Below are positions 18,101 through 20,759 of a stretch of 23,100 bases of DNA, piece after piece. This DNA is from Phallusia fumigata (lineage: Eukaryota > Chordata > Ascidiacea > Phlebobranchia > Ascidiidae): assembly GCA_008931825.1 (NCBI GenBank), contig QXVZ01016852.1, positions 1-23,100 on the forward strand, in the 5' to 3' direction. A program made the translations under genes and the position numbers. Positions within the stretch are counted from its first letter, which is position 1. Every line of letters starts with the position of its first letter. Under the pieces are notes generated by a model. The model saw nothing but the letters and a program-made list of their open reading frames with translations, did not search any database and was not told the origin of the DNA.

Positions 18101-19547
18101 TTAAACCTAACCCTTTCAGGTGGAATATGTAAACCTGGCTCGCCGCTGGCCCGGATATGGATCTTATCTTTTCAAAGTTGAAAACCACGACGCTCAGTTT
18201 GGCCAAACTCTCCTTTCTCTTGCCGTCTCCGCGCAAGGAGCTACTGTTTTCAAACGGGGACATCCCCAATCGTTGGATCATTTCTCCTACGAAAAGTAAG
18301 AGTTTCAAAGACTCGGTGTATGCATAATTGGAGTTGTATATATAATTGGAGTTAATTGTAAACAATAACCAAAACTGTAAAGCTGATATACTGTATTCTG
18401 TGTACAAATTTAATGGTTTTATAGTGCTTTTTGTAGAAACTTAAACTGTTTATTTCGTAACTGTGTTTAAGCTTAACGCCTGCATTGATGGAAGTTCCAA
18501 ACTCACATATTAACTTCATACATAGCAGCAGGCAAAAACGTCTTTATACCTAAGACACAAGTGAAATTGACCCATTGCGCCTGAATCCTGGCGATAGGTG
18601 GTTTAAGTTAAGCTGATACGTTAACCACAAGGACTCTATAGTCAATCCAAGTCAAGTAATTACAACTAGGGTTTGCAGTGTCAGAGTCGTAGAAAGTTGG
18701 AGGNACCAAAACTGTAAAGCTGATATACTGTATTCTGTGTACAAATTTAATGGTTTTATAGTGCTTTTTGTAGAAACTTAAACTGTTTATTTCGTAACTG
18801 TGTTTAAGCTTAACGCCTGCATTGATGGAAGTTCCAAACTCACATATTAACTTCATACATAGCAGCAGGCAAAAACGTCTTTATACCTAAGACACAAGTG
18901 AAATTGACCCATTGCGCCTGAATCCTGGCGATAGGTGGTTTAAGTTAAGCTGATACGTTAACCACAAGGACTCTATAGTCAATCCAAGTCAAGTAATTAC
19001 AACTAGGGTTTGCAGTGTCAGAGTCGTAGAAAGTTGGAGGTTTTGGATAGAGTCGAAGTCCGACTCCTAAAGTGTTGGCAATGCTTTTAGGCCATTTTTT
19101 ATCGAGGTTTGGCTATTTTGTCAAAAAGTCGACTTTTTCAGGCAAATAAACCGGAATGACGAACTTGATTACGCAGACTCCTAAGAATCCTAAGAGTCGG
19201 AGTCGGTATTTTAGTAATACTAGGAGTCGGAGTTGCAACTTATACCTCCGACTCTACAACCCTAAAACCCGCTAAACTCGTCCGACCTTCGCCTCCGATG
19301 TACTACTTAAACGCTAACTGTCTGGTGTTAGGACATCATGTTATTTACAAGCTTTACAATTGAACCCAAAAATGATCAACCTTTTCATCTAAATTTCAGA
19401 ATCCAGTCGTTCGGAGCGAGTGCCGCCAACGTTTTCCGTCTTCAGACCGAATCGCGGGGAGATATTTCCTTCACAGCTGAGCAGGTCAACGAGATTGTGA
19501 AACTCATGCGTGCTTACGTGAATGCCTTGTACCGGAGAAAACACTAA
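29..19547 (+). CDS. MYO10: Myosin X, tail half (25 exons in window, 5' partial)
   Basis: Unconventional myosin X is an actin-based motor that moves to filopodial tips; its tail binds PI(3,4,5)P3 (PH domains), microtubules and cargo (MyTH4-FERM). The 25 exons give about 1289 codons: IQ motifs (residues 26-116 of the fragment), charged helix (about 120-200), proline run, acidic linker (about 295-420), split PH1 with inserted PH2 and then PH3 (about 425-765), MyTH4, FERM and a TAA stop at 19545-19547. The PH/PH/PH-MyTH4-FERM order with a split PH1 is diagnostic of myosin X and separates it from myosins VII and XV. Landmarks include GGLMGQWKRRWCVL, NWQKRWFTLRNKEL, EEMHHWITLL, IYKRNPI and RRWPGYGS, all close to vertebrate MYO10 as I recall it. 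The motor head and start codon are outside the window. All junction phases agree except across the gap at 12602. Splice sites were chosen by eye, so single boundaries could shift by a few bases. Confidence 0.95.
191..684 (+). other. Intron with a diverged internal duplication
   Basis: 494-bp, very AT-rich intron. Bases 432-490 and 622-678 are diverged copies of each other (shared pattern TTCTTCACA, then ATTAAAAA, a TTTC.TGC core and ACTTT..A.TTCTC). The second copy abuts the acceptor at 683-684. I see no other feature. Confidence 0.6.
685..882 (+). CDS. MYO10: MYO10 exon b: end of IQ2, IQ3 and an extra IQ4
   Basis: Acceptor TCGCAG|GG, donor AAG|GTGATT; 66 codons, phase 0/0. It completes IQ2 (GFVARRKY), then carries IQ3 (IQKVERGRRAR, 72-82) and, after LLAEKRERERKKVEAT, a further IQ-like motif LQKYARGRAAR (106-116). 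Vertebrate MYO10 goes from the LLAEKRE segment straight into the charged helix, so the fourth motif is unusual. Confidence 0.92.
1139..1291 (+). CDS. MYO10: MYO10 exon c: charged single-alpha-helix region
   Basis: Acceptor CCTCAG|GT, donor CGG|GTGAGC; 51 codons, phase 0/0. The product is almost only E, R, K, Q, A and L (for example MERERKQREEQARLERERL), with alternating acidic and basic residues spaced i to i+4. That pattern is typical of the stable single alpha-helix that extends the myosin X lever arm. Confidence 0.9.
1292..1935 (+). other. Intron containing the first N junction
   Basis: This intron holds two identical 225-bp copies (1410-1634 and 1636-1860) around a single N at 1635. Without the false copy it would be about 420 bp. 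A palindromic TGACGTCA lies at 1909-1916. No exon is seen. Confidence 0.8.
1410..1860. repeat. Exact 225-bp direct duplicate around N at 1635
   Basis: The two halves read the same from TATTTTGGCCAGAATAG to AGCTTGTTGT. Perfect identity plus the single N point to overlapping contig ends that the assembler did not merge. Confidence 0.85.
1936..2082 (+). CDS. MYO10: MYO10 exon d: end of helix and proline run
   Basis: Acceptor CTCCAG|CT, donor CAT|GTAAGT; 49 codons, phase 0/0. It begins LAREAEIAREAAAADKEQ, closing the charged helix, then ALPSPPPPPPLSPR, a six-proline run inside a serine-proline context, then an acidic stretch. I do not recall an equivalent proline run in vertebrate MYO10. Confidence 0.85.
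2089..2345 (-). mobile_element. tRNA-derived SINE-like element, copy A
   Basis: Read on the minus strand, this segment carries a Pol III B-box-like GGGTTCTAATCC (from about 2291 to 2279) followed by a body that matches 12603-12796 on the plus strand: ..GCGACATTGCTCGAACC.., ..ACTGCAATGAGGCAGGTAGC.., ..GCATTCAGGCG.., ending in GAGGATAAAAAAATAAAC. Two diverged copies in opposite orientations indicate a dispersed element. The A box is degenerate or missing, so the exact 5' end is uncertain. Confidence 0.6.
2346..3192 (+). other. Rest of intron, no recognisable feature
   Basis: 847 bp of AT-rich intron after the SINE-like copy. A possible splice-bounded segment at 3081-3168 was examined and rejected because it has an in-frame stop in the required phase. 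Nothing else is recognised. Confidence 0.55.
3193..3414 (+). CDS. MYO10: MYO10 exon e: predicted coil after the helix
   Basis: Acceptor TTCTTCAG|GC, donor GTT|GTGAGT; 74 codons, phase 0/0. The first 30 residues are serine/alanine/threonine-rich, followed by an acidic amphipathic helix (ELNEAEQEEMERIFQLELEI) and IAQMHRQSEVRSSLALEV. It sits where vertebrate myosin X has its short antiparallel coiled coil, but similarity is low, so the role is inferred from position. Confidence 0.85.
3480..3850. repeat. Degenerate ~130-bp tandem repeat (about 2.4 units)
   Basis: The motif TAGCCCC..CAGTTACCCCA..AGCCCCCT recurs at 3541, 3671 and, in weaker form, about 3800, a period of 130 bp. Between these, the stretch GAATTG(G/A)(A/G)TGAAATTTG and AACATGCCAT also recur. 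Related single copies lie at 15715-15955 and 17185-17310, so this is a dispersed family with a local tandem array. Confidence 0.75.
3907..4005 (+). CDS. MYO10: MYO10 exon f: acidic linker
   Basis: Acceptor TTTGTCAG|GA, donor CAG|GTAAGT; 33 codons, phase 0/0, rich in E, D, P, N and Y (EPSEPMEEYNANQNIDYYPD). It forms the start of the PEST-like, probably disordered segment before the PH domains. Confidence 0.85.
4006..5169 (+). other. Intron containing an N junction and a false partial exon
   Basis: The first 690 bases hold nothing I recognise. From 4697 on, the intron is duplicated around the N at 4947. Bases 4920-4946 repeat the acceptor and first 27 bases of the next exon, but the copy stops at the N and should not be used as an exon. 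Confidence 0.75.
4697..5196. repeat. ~250-bp near-identical direct duplicate around N at 4947
   Basis: 4697-4946 and 4948-5196 run in parallel from AACCAAATTACTAACC to GATTTTGAGAGT with scattered differences (for example GTTATGGGGACCACGG versus GTTAGGGGGGCACAG). The differences suggest two haplotypes, not one sequence read twice. Confidence 0.85.
5170..5256 (+). CDS. MYO10: MYO10 exon g: acidic linker
   Basis: Acceptor CTGCTCCAG|GA, donor GAT|GTACGA (weak after the GT); 29 codons, phase 0/0: DLGFEDFESQ then VDAMMHDAAY and DVSGVDQMD. The sequence is acidic and low in complexity, fitting the linker. The phase match to both neighbours supports it despite the poor donor. Confidence 0.8.
5257..5641 (+). 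other. Intron, nothing recognised
   Basis: 385 bp of AT-rich sequence with no repeat, RNA gene or exon that I can identify. Confidence 0.6.
5642..5738 (+). CDS. MYO10: MYO10 exon h: acidic linker
   Basis: Acceptor CTGATTAG|GA (weak pyrimidine tract), donor GACG|GTAGGT; 97 bases, entering in phase 0 and leaving after one base. It encodes DESAEVAKVEADVTDSYPEA and then ETGGSSSDMDD, a PEST-like acidic and serine-rich run. Confidence 0.8.
5739..6185 (+). other. Intron, nothing recognised
   Basis: 447 bp, AT-rich. No element, RNA or exon is identified. Confidence 0.6.
6186..6319 (+). CDS. MYO10: MYO10 exon i: linker end and first strand of PH1
   Basis: Acceptor CTTCCAG|AG, donor AAA|GTAAGA; 134 bases, taking two bases to finish a Glu codon and leaving in phase 0. 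Acidic linker (DDQDDMSDDGTSNSGG), then PNVYFHSYLDVK, which matches the YFHSFLYMK entry into PH1 of vertebrate MYO10. Confidence 0.9.
6671..6840 (+). CDS. MYO10: MYO10 exon j: N-terminal half of split PH1, start of PH2
   Basis: Acceptor TGTACCAG|GG, donor AAAAAG|GTTGGT; 170 bases, phase 0 in, two bases over at the end. GGLMGQWKRRWCVLSNSTF and FRSKQDSLKCGWLFKK are strong matches to PH1N and the switch into PH2. The exon ends in NWQK, the start of the basic phosphoinositide-binding loop of PH2. Confidence 0.95.
6870..7834. mobile_element. hAT-like relic, present twice around N at 7351
   Basis: 6870-7350 and 7352-7834 are near-identical copies of a ~480-bp block. The second copy has CAGTGTTTCCCAACCGGGAC, a form typical of hAT terminal inverted repeats; the first has the decayed CCGGTGTTATCAACCGGGAT. 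A matching right end (CCGGTTGGGAAACACTG) was not found, so this is a truncated or non-autonomous piece. Open frames in both strands are short and lack recognisable transposase motifs. The doubling is probably an assembly artefact. Confidence 0.6.
8750..8953 (+). CDS. MYO10: MYO10 PH2 exon, probable allelic duplicate
   Basis: 204 bases with intact acceptor (TTTGCAG|AT) and donor (ACAG|GTCGGT), the same phases as 9543-9746, and one coding change: GGTCATATC here versus GGTCAGATC there (His/Gln). Using both copies would keep the frame but give a tandem half-PH that no MYO10 has. I treat this copy as the other haplotype and leave it out of the model. Confidence 0.8.
8949..9162 (+). repeat. 53-bp minisatellite (2 units) and TG-rich tract, first copy
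   Basis: TACAGGTCGGTT starts units at 8949 and 9002, 53 bp apart. The first instance is the exon's own donor. TG-rich imperfect repeats follow up to the N. Confidence 0.8.
9543..9746 (+). CDS. MYO10: MYO10 exon k: PH2 core
   Basis: Acceptor TTTTGCAG|AT, donor ACAG|GTCGGT; 204 bases, one base completing an Arg codon and two bases left over. The text RWFTLRNKELKFYDNDEENA then GTIDLGQIADVTDVTEKENG and the end SSEEAGDWYR match PH2 of MYO10, the PI(3,4,5)P3-binding domain. Basic residues in the NWQKRW-x-L-R stretch spanning the junction are those expected to contact phosphoinositide headgroups. Confidence 0.93.
9742..9900 (+). repeat. 53-bp minisatellite (3 units) carrying copies of the splice donor
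   Basis: Units begin with TACAGGTCGGTT at 9742, 9795 and 9848. The first of these is the exon end plus its donor (ACAG|GTCGGT), so each unit repeats a possible 5' splice site inside the intron. Confidence 0.85.
9901..10225 (+). repeat. TG-rich imperfect repeat in intron
   Basis: Long run of (TG)n, TTTG and TGTC words with almost no A on this strand, so forward frames stay open by composition (apparent Cys/Val/Phe-rich frames). This is intronic low-complexity DNA and should not be called a gene. Confidence 0.85.
10377..10510 (+). CDS. MYO10: MYO10 exon l: end of PH2 and start of PH1 C-half
   Basis: Acceptor TTCTTCAG|CA, donor TCCG|GTTCGT (non-consensus after GT); 134 bases. It encodes LMKMMSSTEKEIANMESEFA, then NPKNALLTMDGQTITQVTAT, matching the vertebrate segment between PH2 and PH1C (DQEIQEM..ANPQNAVGTLD). 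Confidence 0.9.
10511..10856 (+). other. Intron, nothing recognised
   Basis: 346 bp with a short direct near-repeat of TTTCCGAACA(C/A)TTT (about 10714 and 10738). No other feature. Confidence 0.55.
10857..10987 (+). CDS. MYO10: MYO10 exon m: PH1 C-terminal half
   Basis: Acceptor TTTTTCAG|GA, donor TCG|GTAAGT; 131 bases. SNTFTVTTSQRVYTFASDS and EEMHHWITLL: the last is the C-terminal PH helix with its invariant Trp and is the same in vertebrate MYO10. It completes the split PH1 fold. Confidence 0.95.
10988..11319 (+). other. Intron carrying a hairpin MITE
   Basis: 332 bp. Apart from the element at 11093-11207 nothing is recognised. Confidence 0.6.
11093..11207. mobile_element. MITE-like element with terminal inverted repeats
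   Basis: The left end GTTAACTCTTACTAAAAG is the inverse of the right end CCTTTAGTAAGAGCTAC with few mismatches; length about 115 bp. Its core (GCCTA..GGCATCGTCAGTACCTTAATCAAATAGAATCT in substance, 11125-11168) recurs at 14203-14243 and in part at 12861-12883, so it is a dispersed family. Confidence 0.65.
11320..11523 (+). CDS. MYO10: MYO10 exon n: PH3, first part
   Basis: Acceptor TTCAAG|GT, donor TAC|GTAAGT; 68 codons, phase 0/0. DSFIQQGWMLK, HQRRWFVLKPSAIEYYK and LGSIGLNSLCVVTLPDEG match PH3. A second in-frame acceptor (TCAG at 11325-11328) would drop three residues (VGQ). I prefer the upstream one because vertebrate MYO10 keeps a residue pair like GQ here. Confidence 0.93.
11524..11867 (+). 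other. Intron, nothing recognised
   Basis: 344 bp without an identifiable element. Confidence 0.55.
11868..12035 (+). CDS. MYO10: MYO10 exon o: PH3 end and linker to MyTH4
   Basis: Acceptor TCAACAG|AA, donor AAG|GTAAGC; 56 codons, phase 0/0. TGLWEIVVYGRKHALRLST and the helix DANIWSSEIQAMID finish PH3 (vertebrate: YWNVTVYGRKHCYRL, RWSSAIQNV). The rest is a helical linker. Confidence 0.93.
12036..12500 (+). other. Intron, AT-rich, nothing recognised
   Basis: 465 bp with A-rich runs around 12355-12400. An upstream AG (TTCAG at about 12454) would give a frame with an early stop, which supports the acceptor at 12500. Confidence 0.55.
12501..12601 (+). CDS. MYO10: MYO10 exon p: start of MyTH4, cut by an assembly gap
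   Basis: Acceptor TTTTACAG|AA, phase 0 in. NASDNEKEIDLIYKRNPIFR and QTNQPLRSPLLSLP match the vertebrate run EQIYKRNPILRYTHHPLHSPLLPLP that opens MyTH4. At 12602 an N replaces the rest. By comparison with vertebrate MYO10 about 40 residues (GDINLNLL...) are missing, and they are not found in any frame of 12603-12899. Confidence 0.9.
12602..12602. other. Single N marking a true gap
   Basis: Unlike the other five Ns in the window, the flanks do not duplicate each other: left is MyTH4 coding sequence, right is a SINE-like repeat. Coding sequence is lost here, so the N stands for a gap of unknown length. Confidence 0.8.
12603..12796 (+). mobile_element. tRNA-derived SINE-like element, copy B (5' end lost in gap)
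   Basis: Matches the minus strand of 2089-2270 across GTGTTT, AACTTAAGCGGCATTGCTC, GACCCGATGGG, TCTGCAATAAGGCAGGTAGC and GCATTCAGGCG, ending in GAGGATAAAAATTAAACAA. The gap at its left edge may well have been caused by this repeat. Confidence 0.65.
12900..13126 (+). CDS. MYO10: MYO10 exon q: MyTH4 core
   Basis: Acceptor AATTTCAG|GC, donor CCAG|GTAGGA; 227 bases, two left over. AILRVCHGSKLFQDELYLQL then IKQT, and YWHLIACMCCAYHPSRPVMAY match the MyTH4 consensus (DELYCQLIKQT, SWQILTCLSCTFLPSRGIL). The incoming phase cannot be tested because of the gap upstream. Confidence 0.93.
13127..13679 (+). other. Intron with tRNA-like fragment and a MITE
   Basis: 553 bp. About 13165-13185 has a B-box-like hairpin GTGGGTTCAAATCCCA without an A box, so it is a fragment only. 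The MITE lies at 13345-13468. The remainder is featureless. Confidence 0.55.
13345..13468. mobile_element. GGTACG-rich MITE
   Basis: The left end GAGAATGACAGTACGGTACG is the near inverse of the right end (reverse complement GCAAGAATGGCAGTACAATA). The interior shares CCTTTG..AACGAGGTACGTGGTAC with the element at 16530-16801. Confidence 0.7.
13680..13893 (+). CDS. MYO10: MYO10 exon r: end of MyTH4 and first strands of FERM F1
   Basis: Acceptor ACATTTCAG|GG, donor AAG|GTACTA; 214 bases, one completing an Arg codon, leaving in phase 0. VQARFPDTLGAAYAEFGENA ends MyTH4; REMVPSIAEICAVLEMRD matches FVPSRDEIEALIHRQE; VINCYGGATCDIYINSFTTA then GK matches YCHGGGSCKITINSHTTAGE at the FERM start. It has no useful internal start, so a simple ORF scan misses it. 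Confidence 0.93.
13894..14310 (+). other. Intron with a short palindrome and a dispersed core
   Basis: 417 bp. A perfect inverted repeat TTTGAGAA-TACA-TTCTCAAA lies at 14137-14156. 14203-14243 repeats the core of the 11093-11207 element. Confidence 0.6.
14311..14447 (+). CDS. MYO10: MYO10 exon s: FERM F1
   Basis: Acceptor CACTCCAG|GT, donor ACA|GTGAGT; 137 bases, two left over. VVQKLRHGMHVEGNRNTFAL then FEHRGDVDRAIEPSTYLADV matches EVVEKLIRGLAMEDSRNMFALFEYNG, the ubiquitin-like F1 lobe. Confidence 0.95.
14597..14670 (+). ncRNA. tRNA-like Pol III unit (tRNA pseudogene or SINE head)
   Basis: TAGCTCGGTTGGTAGAGC is a complete D-arm with A box; GTGGGTTCGAATCCCAT is a complete T-arm with B box; seven Ts follow at 14664-14670 as a Pol III terminator. 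The ends (GTCTGCG and CACAGGC) pair with one C-A mismatch and a wobble. The middle is about five bases short: the anticodon region is CAGG-ATGGCT-CCTG with a 4-bp stem and 6-base loop. So it is not a standard tRNA, though transcription signals look intact. I assign no amino acid. Confidence 0.55.
14892..15030. mobile_element. Possible hAT-like relic
   Basis: Left AACCAGGGGTACG and a second GGGGTACC near 15000, with right end AAAAGGGTTAAGAATGACTG, resemble the ends of small non-autonomous hAT elements (CAGT..TTCTCAACC..GGGGTACG). The terminal repeats are only weakly inverse, so this is tentative. Confidence 0.3.
15308..15437 (+). CDS. MYO10: MYO10 exon t: FERM F1 to F2
   Basis: Acceptor CTTTCAG|AA, donor GAC|GTAAGT; 130 bases, one completing Gln, leaving in phase 0. 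EWVFYFKLYCVFDPIDSRED then SIEYHFVYED matches PWKFYFKLYCFLDTDNVPKDSVEFAFMFEQ. Confidence 0.95.
15438..16343 (+). other. 906-bp intron with dispersed repeat copy
   Basis: Holds the palindrome and repeat copy at 15715-15955 and a poly-T/pyrimidine tract at 15757-15800. Nothing recognised outside these. Confidence 0.6.
15715..15955. repeat. Dispersed repeat, family of the 3480-3850 array
   Basis: Starts with a near-perfect palindrome GTCCCCTTC-CT-GAAGGGGAC (15715-15734), then a T-rich tract, then GCCATGAAATGTTTGGTGGA..GATGAAACTTTTACAG.TGGTAGATAT and CCCATAGCCCCAGTGGTTAC. The second half matches 17185-17310 closely and the TAGCCCC block matches 3541 and 3671. Confidence 0.7.
16344..16456 (+). CDS. 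MYO10: MYO10 exon u: FERM F2
   Basis: Acceptor TTCGCAG|GT, donor TTGA|GTAGGT; 113 bases, phase 0 in, two left over. VHEQVIQGLYPATDDVLRDF then AALRLQFAEGNYHQ matches HEAVIHGHHPAPEENLQVLAALRLQYLQGDY of the F2 (acyl-CoA-binding-like) lobe. Confidence 0.94.
16457..16927 (+). other. Intron mostly occupied by a MITE pair
   Basis: 471 bp, of which 16530-16801 is the GGTACG-rich element. The rest is AT-rich and featureless. Confidence 0.6.
16530..16801. mobile_element. GGTACG-rich MITE, two units head to tail
   Basis: Left end AAGGATGTCAGTACGGTAC and right end GTACCGTACTACCATCCTT are inverse copies. An internal pair of ends (TATCCTTAAC and ATGGATGGCAGTACC, about 16656-16680) splits it into two units of about 135 bp, each similar to 13345-13468. 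The open frames on both strands here come from this repeat. Confidence 0.75.
16928..17069 (+). CDS. MYO10: MYO10 exon v: FERM F2
   Basis: Acceptor GTTGTAG|CA, donor TCA|GTAAGT; 142 bases, one completing Asp, leaving in phase 0. IGKYYPVNKLLSAYDITHEN then a hydrophilic loop ending TPAKKRS. The residues suit the end of F2 with a variable loop; vertebrate similarity is lower here. Confidence 0.88.
17070..17479 (+). other. Intron with dispersed repeat copy
   Basis: 410 bp containing the repeat at 17185-17310. Nothing else seen. Confidence 0.6.
17185..17310. repeat. Dispersed repeat copy (short form)
   Basis: CAGCTTGTCAGTAAAATTGCC then ATGAAATGTTTGGTGGATTT and GGTGGTAGATATAATCATGG match 15812-15900 with few changes, ending at CTTATAGCCCCAATTGCT. 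Confidence 0.7.
17480..17650 (+). CDS. MYO10: MYO10 exon w: FERM F2 end, helix
   Basis: Acceptor TTACCAG|GG, donor GTG|GTTGGT; 57 codons, phase 0/0. GSSLFNTFRKRGMKKVKEEA, then FLEELQDIKSNVLDRWRRLR and GMPAEDAV. It aligns with vertebrate RSFRTGS..VEEEQMLDMWIKEEV..ASIIDKWRKFQGMNQEQAM. The retained GTG at the donor gives AVVEY, the better match. Confidence 0.93.
17651..18119 (+). other. Intron, nothing recognised
   Basis: 469 bp, AT-rich, no element identified. Confidence 0.6.
18120..18295 (+). CDS. MYO10: MYO10 exon x: FERM F3 start
   Basis: Acceptor CCTTTCAG|GT, donor AAAA|GTAAGA; 176 bases, phase 0 in, two left over. VEYVNLARRWPGYGSYLFKV then GQTLLSLAVSAQGATVFKRG matches KYMALIKEWPGYGSTLFDVE..LWLGVSADAVSVYKRG, the PTB-like F3 lobe that binds cargo tails. 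Confidence 0.95.
18368..19040. repeat. Exact 336-bp direct duplicate around N at 18704
   Basis: 18368-18703 and 18705-19040 are the same length and read the same from ACCAAAACTGTAAAGC to AGAAAGTTGGAGG. This is what unmerged contig overlap produces. Confidence 0.88.
19004..19264. mobile_element. MITE with AGTCGG-rich inverted ends
   Basis: Left AGGGTTTGCAGTGTCAGAGT and right ACCTCCGACTCTACAACCCT are inverse, both flanked by TA. Subterminal blocks repeat GGAGTCGG and CCGACTCC. A left fragment of the same element lies at 18667-18703 because of the duplicate. Confidence 0.65.
19400..19547 (+). CDS. MYO10: MYO10 last exon: FERM F3 end and stop
   Basis: Acceptor AATTTCAG|AA; 148 bases, one completing Lys, ending at TAA 19545-19547. 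IQSFGASAANVFRLQTESRG then EIVKLMRAYVNALYRRKH matches ILSFGAPLANTYKIVVD..VAKLMKAYISMIVKKRY. The tail after the F3 helix is about 16 residues shorter than in vertebrates. Confidence 0.95.
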
Positions 19548-20057
19548 CGGAAAAAACAGTCACAAAAAGAACTCTAGACACCCAGGATGTTACGTTTGTT
19601 ACACAAACGCAAAAGAATTTACTATTAAGTGACGTCATAATGCGTGTTTGGTTTTTTTGTCGGTAAAATTTTTTATCAGGGCAGATCCCTTTTTCACAAA
19701 CAAGACCTAAAAAAGTTAGTAAAAATTTTTAGACAATCCGTAGGCTATTACTGTTTTGCTTGAAACGTGTTTATCAAGTATTAACTTATTTCATCCTAAT
19801 GTTTGTATTATGCAGTCGTTTGTTGATTAGCTGGCTATTGGTTTAAAATTTTAGGGTATTTTATTTTTTGTTTGGCAAATCTTTCATAGATTTGAATACT
19901 GGGGTAAAATTTCATTCACTTTTTTAATTTTATCGGATAATAGAAATGTTTTCGTAGAATATTTGCCTTTTCTCCAATAGTCAACACCTTAGTGAAAAAA
20001 ACATAAGTTTAAAGTTAACAAATGTTAAGTTTGTAGTTAGATGCACTATTTGACAGC
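19548..20057 (+). other. MYO10: Presumed MYO10 3' UTR
   Basis: AT-rich, no coding signal. TGACGTCA at 19630-19637. No AATAAA occurs here; the nearest candidates downstream are ATTAAA at 20129-20134, AATAAA at 20490-20495 and AATAAA at 20702-20707, so the poly(A) site is uncertain and the transcript may run through the next open frame. Confidence 0.5.
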
Positions 20058-20672
20058 ATGGCGTATACAGCATATGCCAATAGCTTCTTGGCATATGGGT
20101 TTTTACAGTATTTTACGTCGCCAAACGAATTAAATTACATCAGATCATATTCACCAGCATCGGAAACTTCACATCATACTCCTTTATTACACATGTTATA
20201 CAAAACAATATCTCTTAATATTTTAAGCCAAATTCTTCAAGAAAAACTTTTTCGTATTTGTTTGTTTAGCTGCCTTCTGATTTTACATTATTATCCATGG
20301 CTTTTGGTATTTATTGTACATGCGCCATTTTGTTTTTTCGTATCTTTCCGTTTTGAGCTTCTGCGACCAGTTCCAATACTTATCAAGGCACTTCGCTTAT
20401 TTTTACCGCATATTGCTTCCGTTACAACCCGGTTTCCACAGTTACTTTTTGTCGCCAACTTTATTTCGCTTTTTCTCTTTACAAACGACAATAAACCTGA
20501 TCTGGGTACGTACTGTGTCATGTTATGTTCGCTCACTTCGCTAAAACACGGTAAGTCTTGCTTTGGGTTGGAGACTTTGTTTCGCGCTTTTATGTCAGAA
20601 AACGAAGTCACAATTATTGTACGAAAAACAATCAAGTCGAAAAAAATGCAGCACAACAGTGTTACAAAATGA
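20058..20672 (+). CDS. Hypothetical 204-aa hydrophobic open frame
   Basis: ATG at 20058 to TGA at 20672. It is the longest uninterrupted frame in the window. I do not recognise the protein. It has a strongly hydrophobic stretch around residues 70-103 (ICLFSCLLILHYYPWLLVFI and FVSF) and another near 130-145 (FPQLLFVANFISLFLF), so it would be a membrane protein if made; the C-terminus is basic. A TTTGACAG just before the ATG could act as a splice or trans-splice acceptor. Against it: the strand is T-rich, which lowers stop frequency; a 139-codon frame is open on the other strand; and it may simply be MYO10 3' UTR. Treat as unproven. Confidence 0.25.
   Translation: MAYTAYANSFLAYGFLQYFTSPNELNYIRSYSPASETSHHTPLLHMLYKTISLNILSQILQEKLFRICLFSCLLILHYYPWLLVFIVHAPFCFFVSFRFELLRPVPILIKALRLFLPHIASVTTRFPQLLFVANFISLFLFTNDNKPDLGTYCVMLCSLTSLKHGKSCFGLETLFRAFMSENEVTIIVRKTIKSKKMQHNSVTK
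20071..20097. repeat. Perfect 10-bp inverted repeat, 7-base loop
   Basis: CATATGCCAA, then TAGCTTC, then TTGGCATATG. In RNA this is a clean stem-loop, located 13 bases after the ATG of the open frame or within the MYO10 3' UTR. Confidence 0.85.
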
Positions 20673-20730
20673 AAAAGTTTACTGGCGAACTGATCAACCT
20701 TAATAAACAAAAGTTTACTGGCGAACTGAT
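20673..20730 (+). repeat. 22-bp direct repeat, 36-bp period
   Basis: AAAAGTTTACTGGCGAACTG plus AT occurs at 20673-20694 and again at 20709-20730, with an AATAAA between them. Confidence 0.8.
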
Positions 20731-20759
20731 GAGGTTAATAGCTCTTATCCGAAGTTAAG

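Larger units (their letters stand above)
18296..19399 (+). other. Intron containing an N junction and a MITE
   Basis: About 770 bp once the false copy is removed. It contains the exact duplicate around the N at 18704 and the AGTCGG-rich MITE. No exon is seen. Confidence 0.75.

Noticed and set aside
20291-20710. 139-codon minus-strand frame
   Set aside because: It overlaps the larger plus-strand frame, has no recognised domain, and is probably a by-product of the same base composition.
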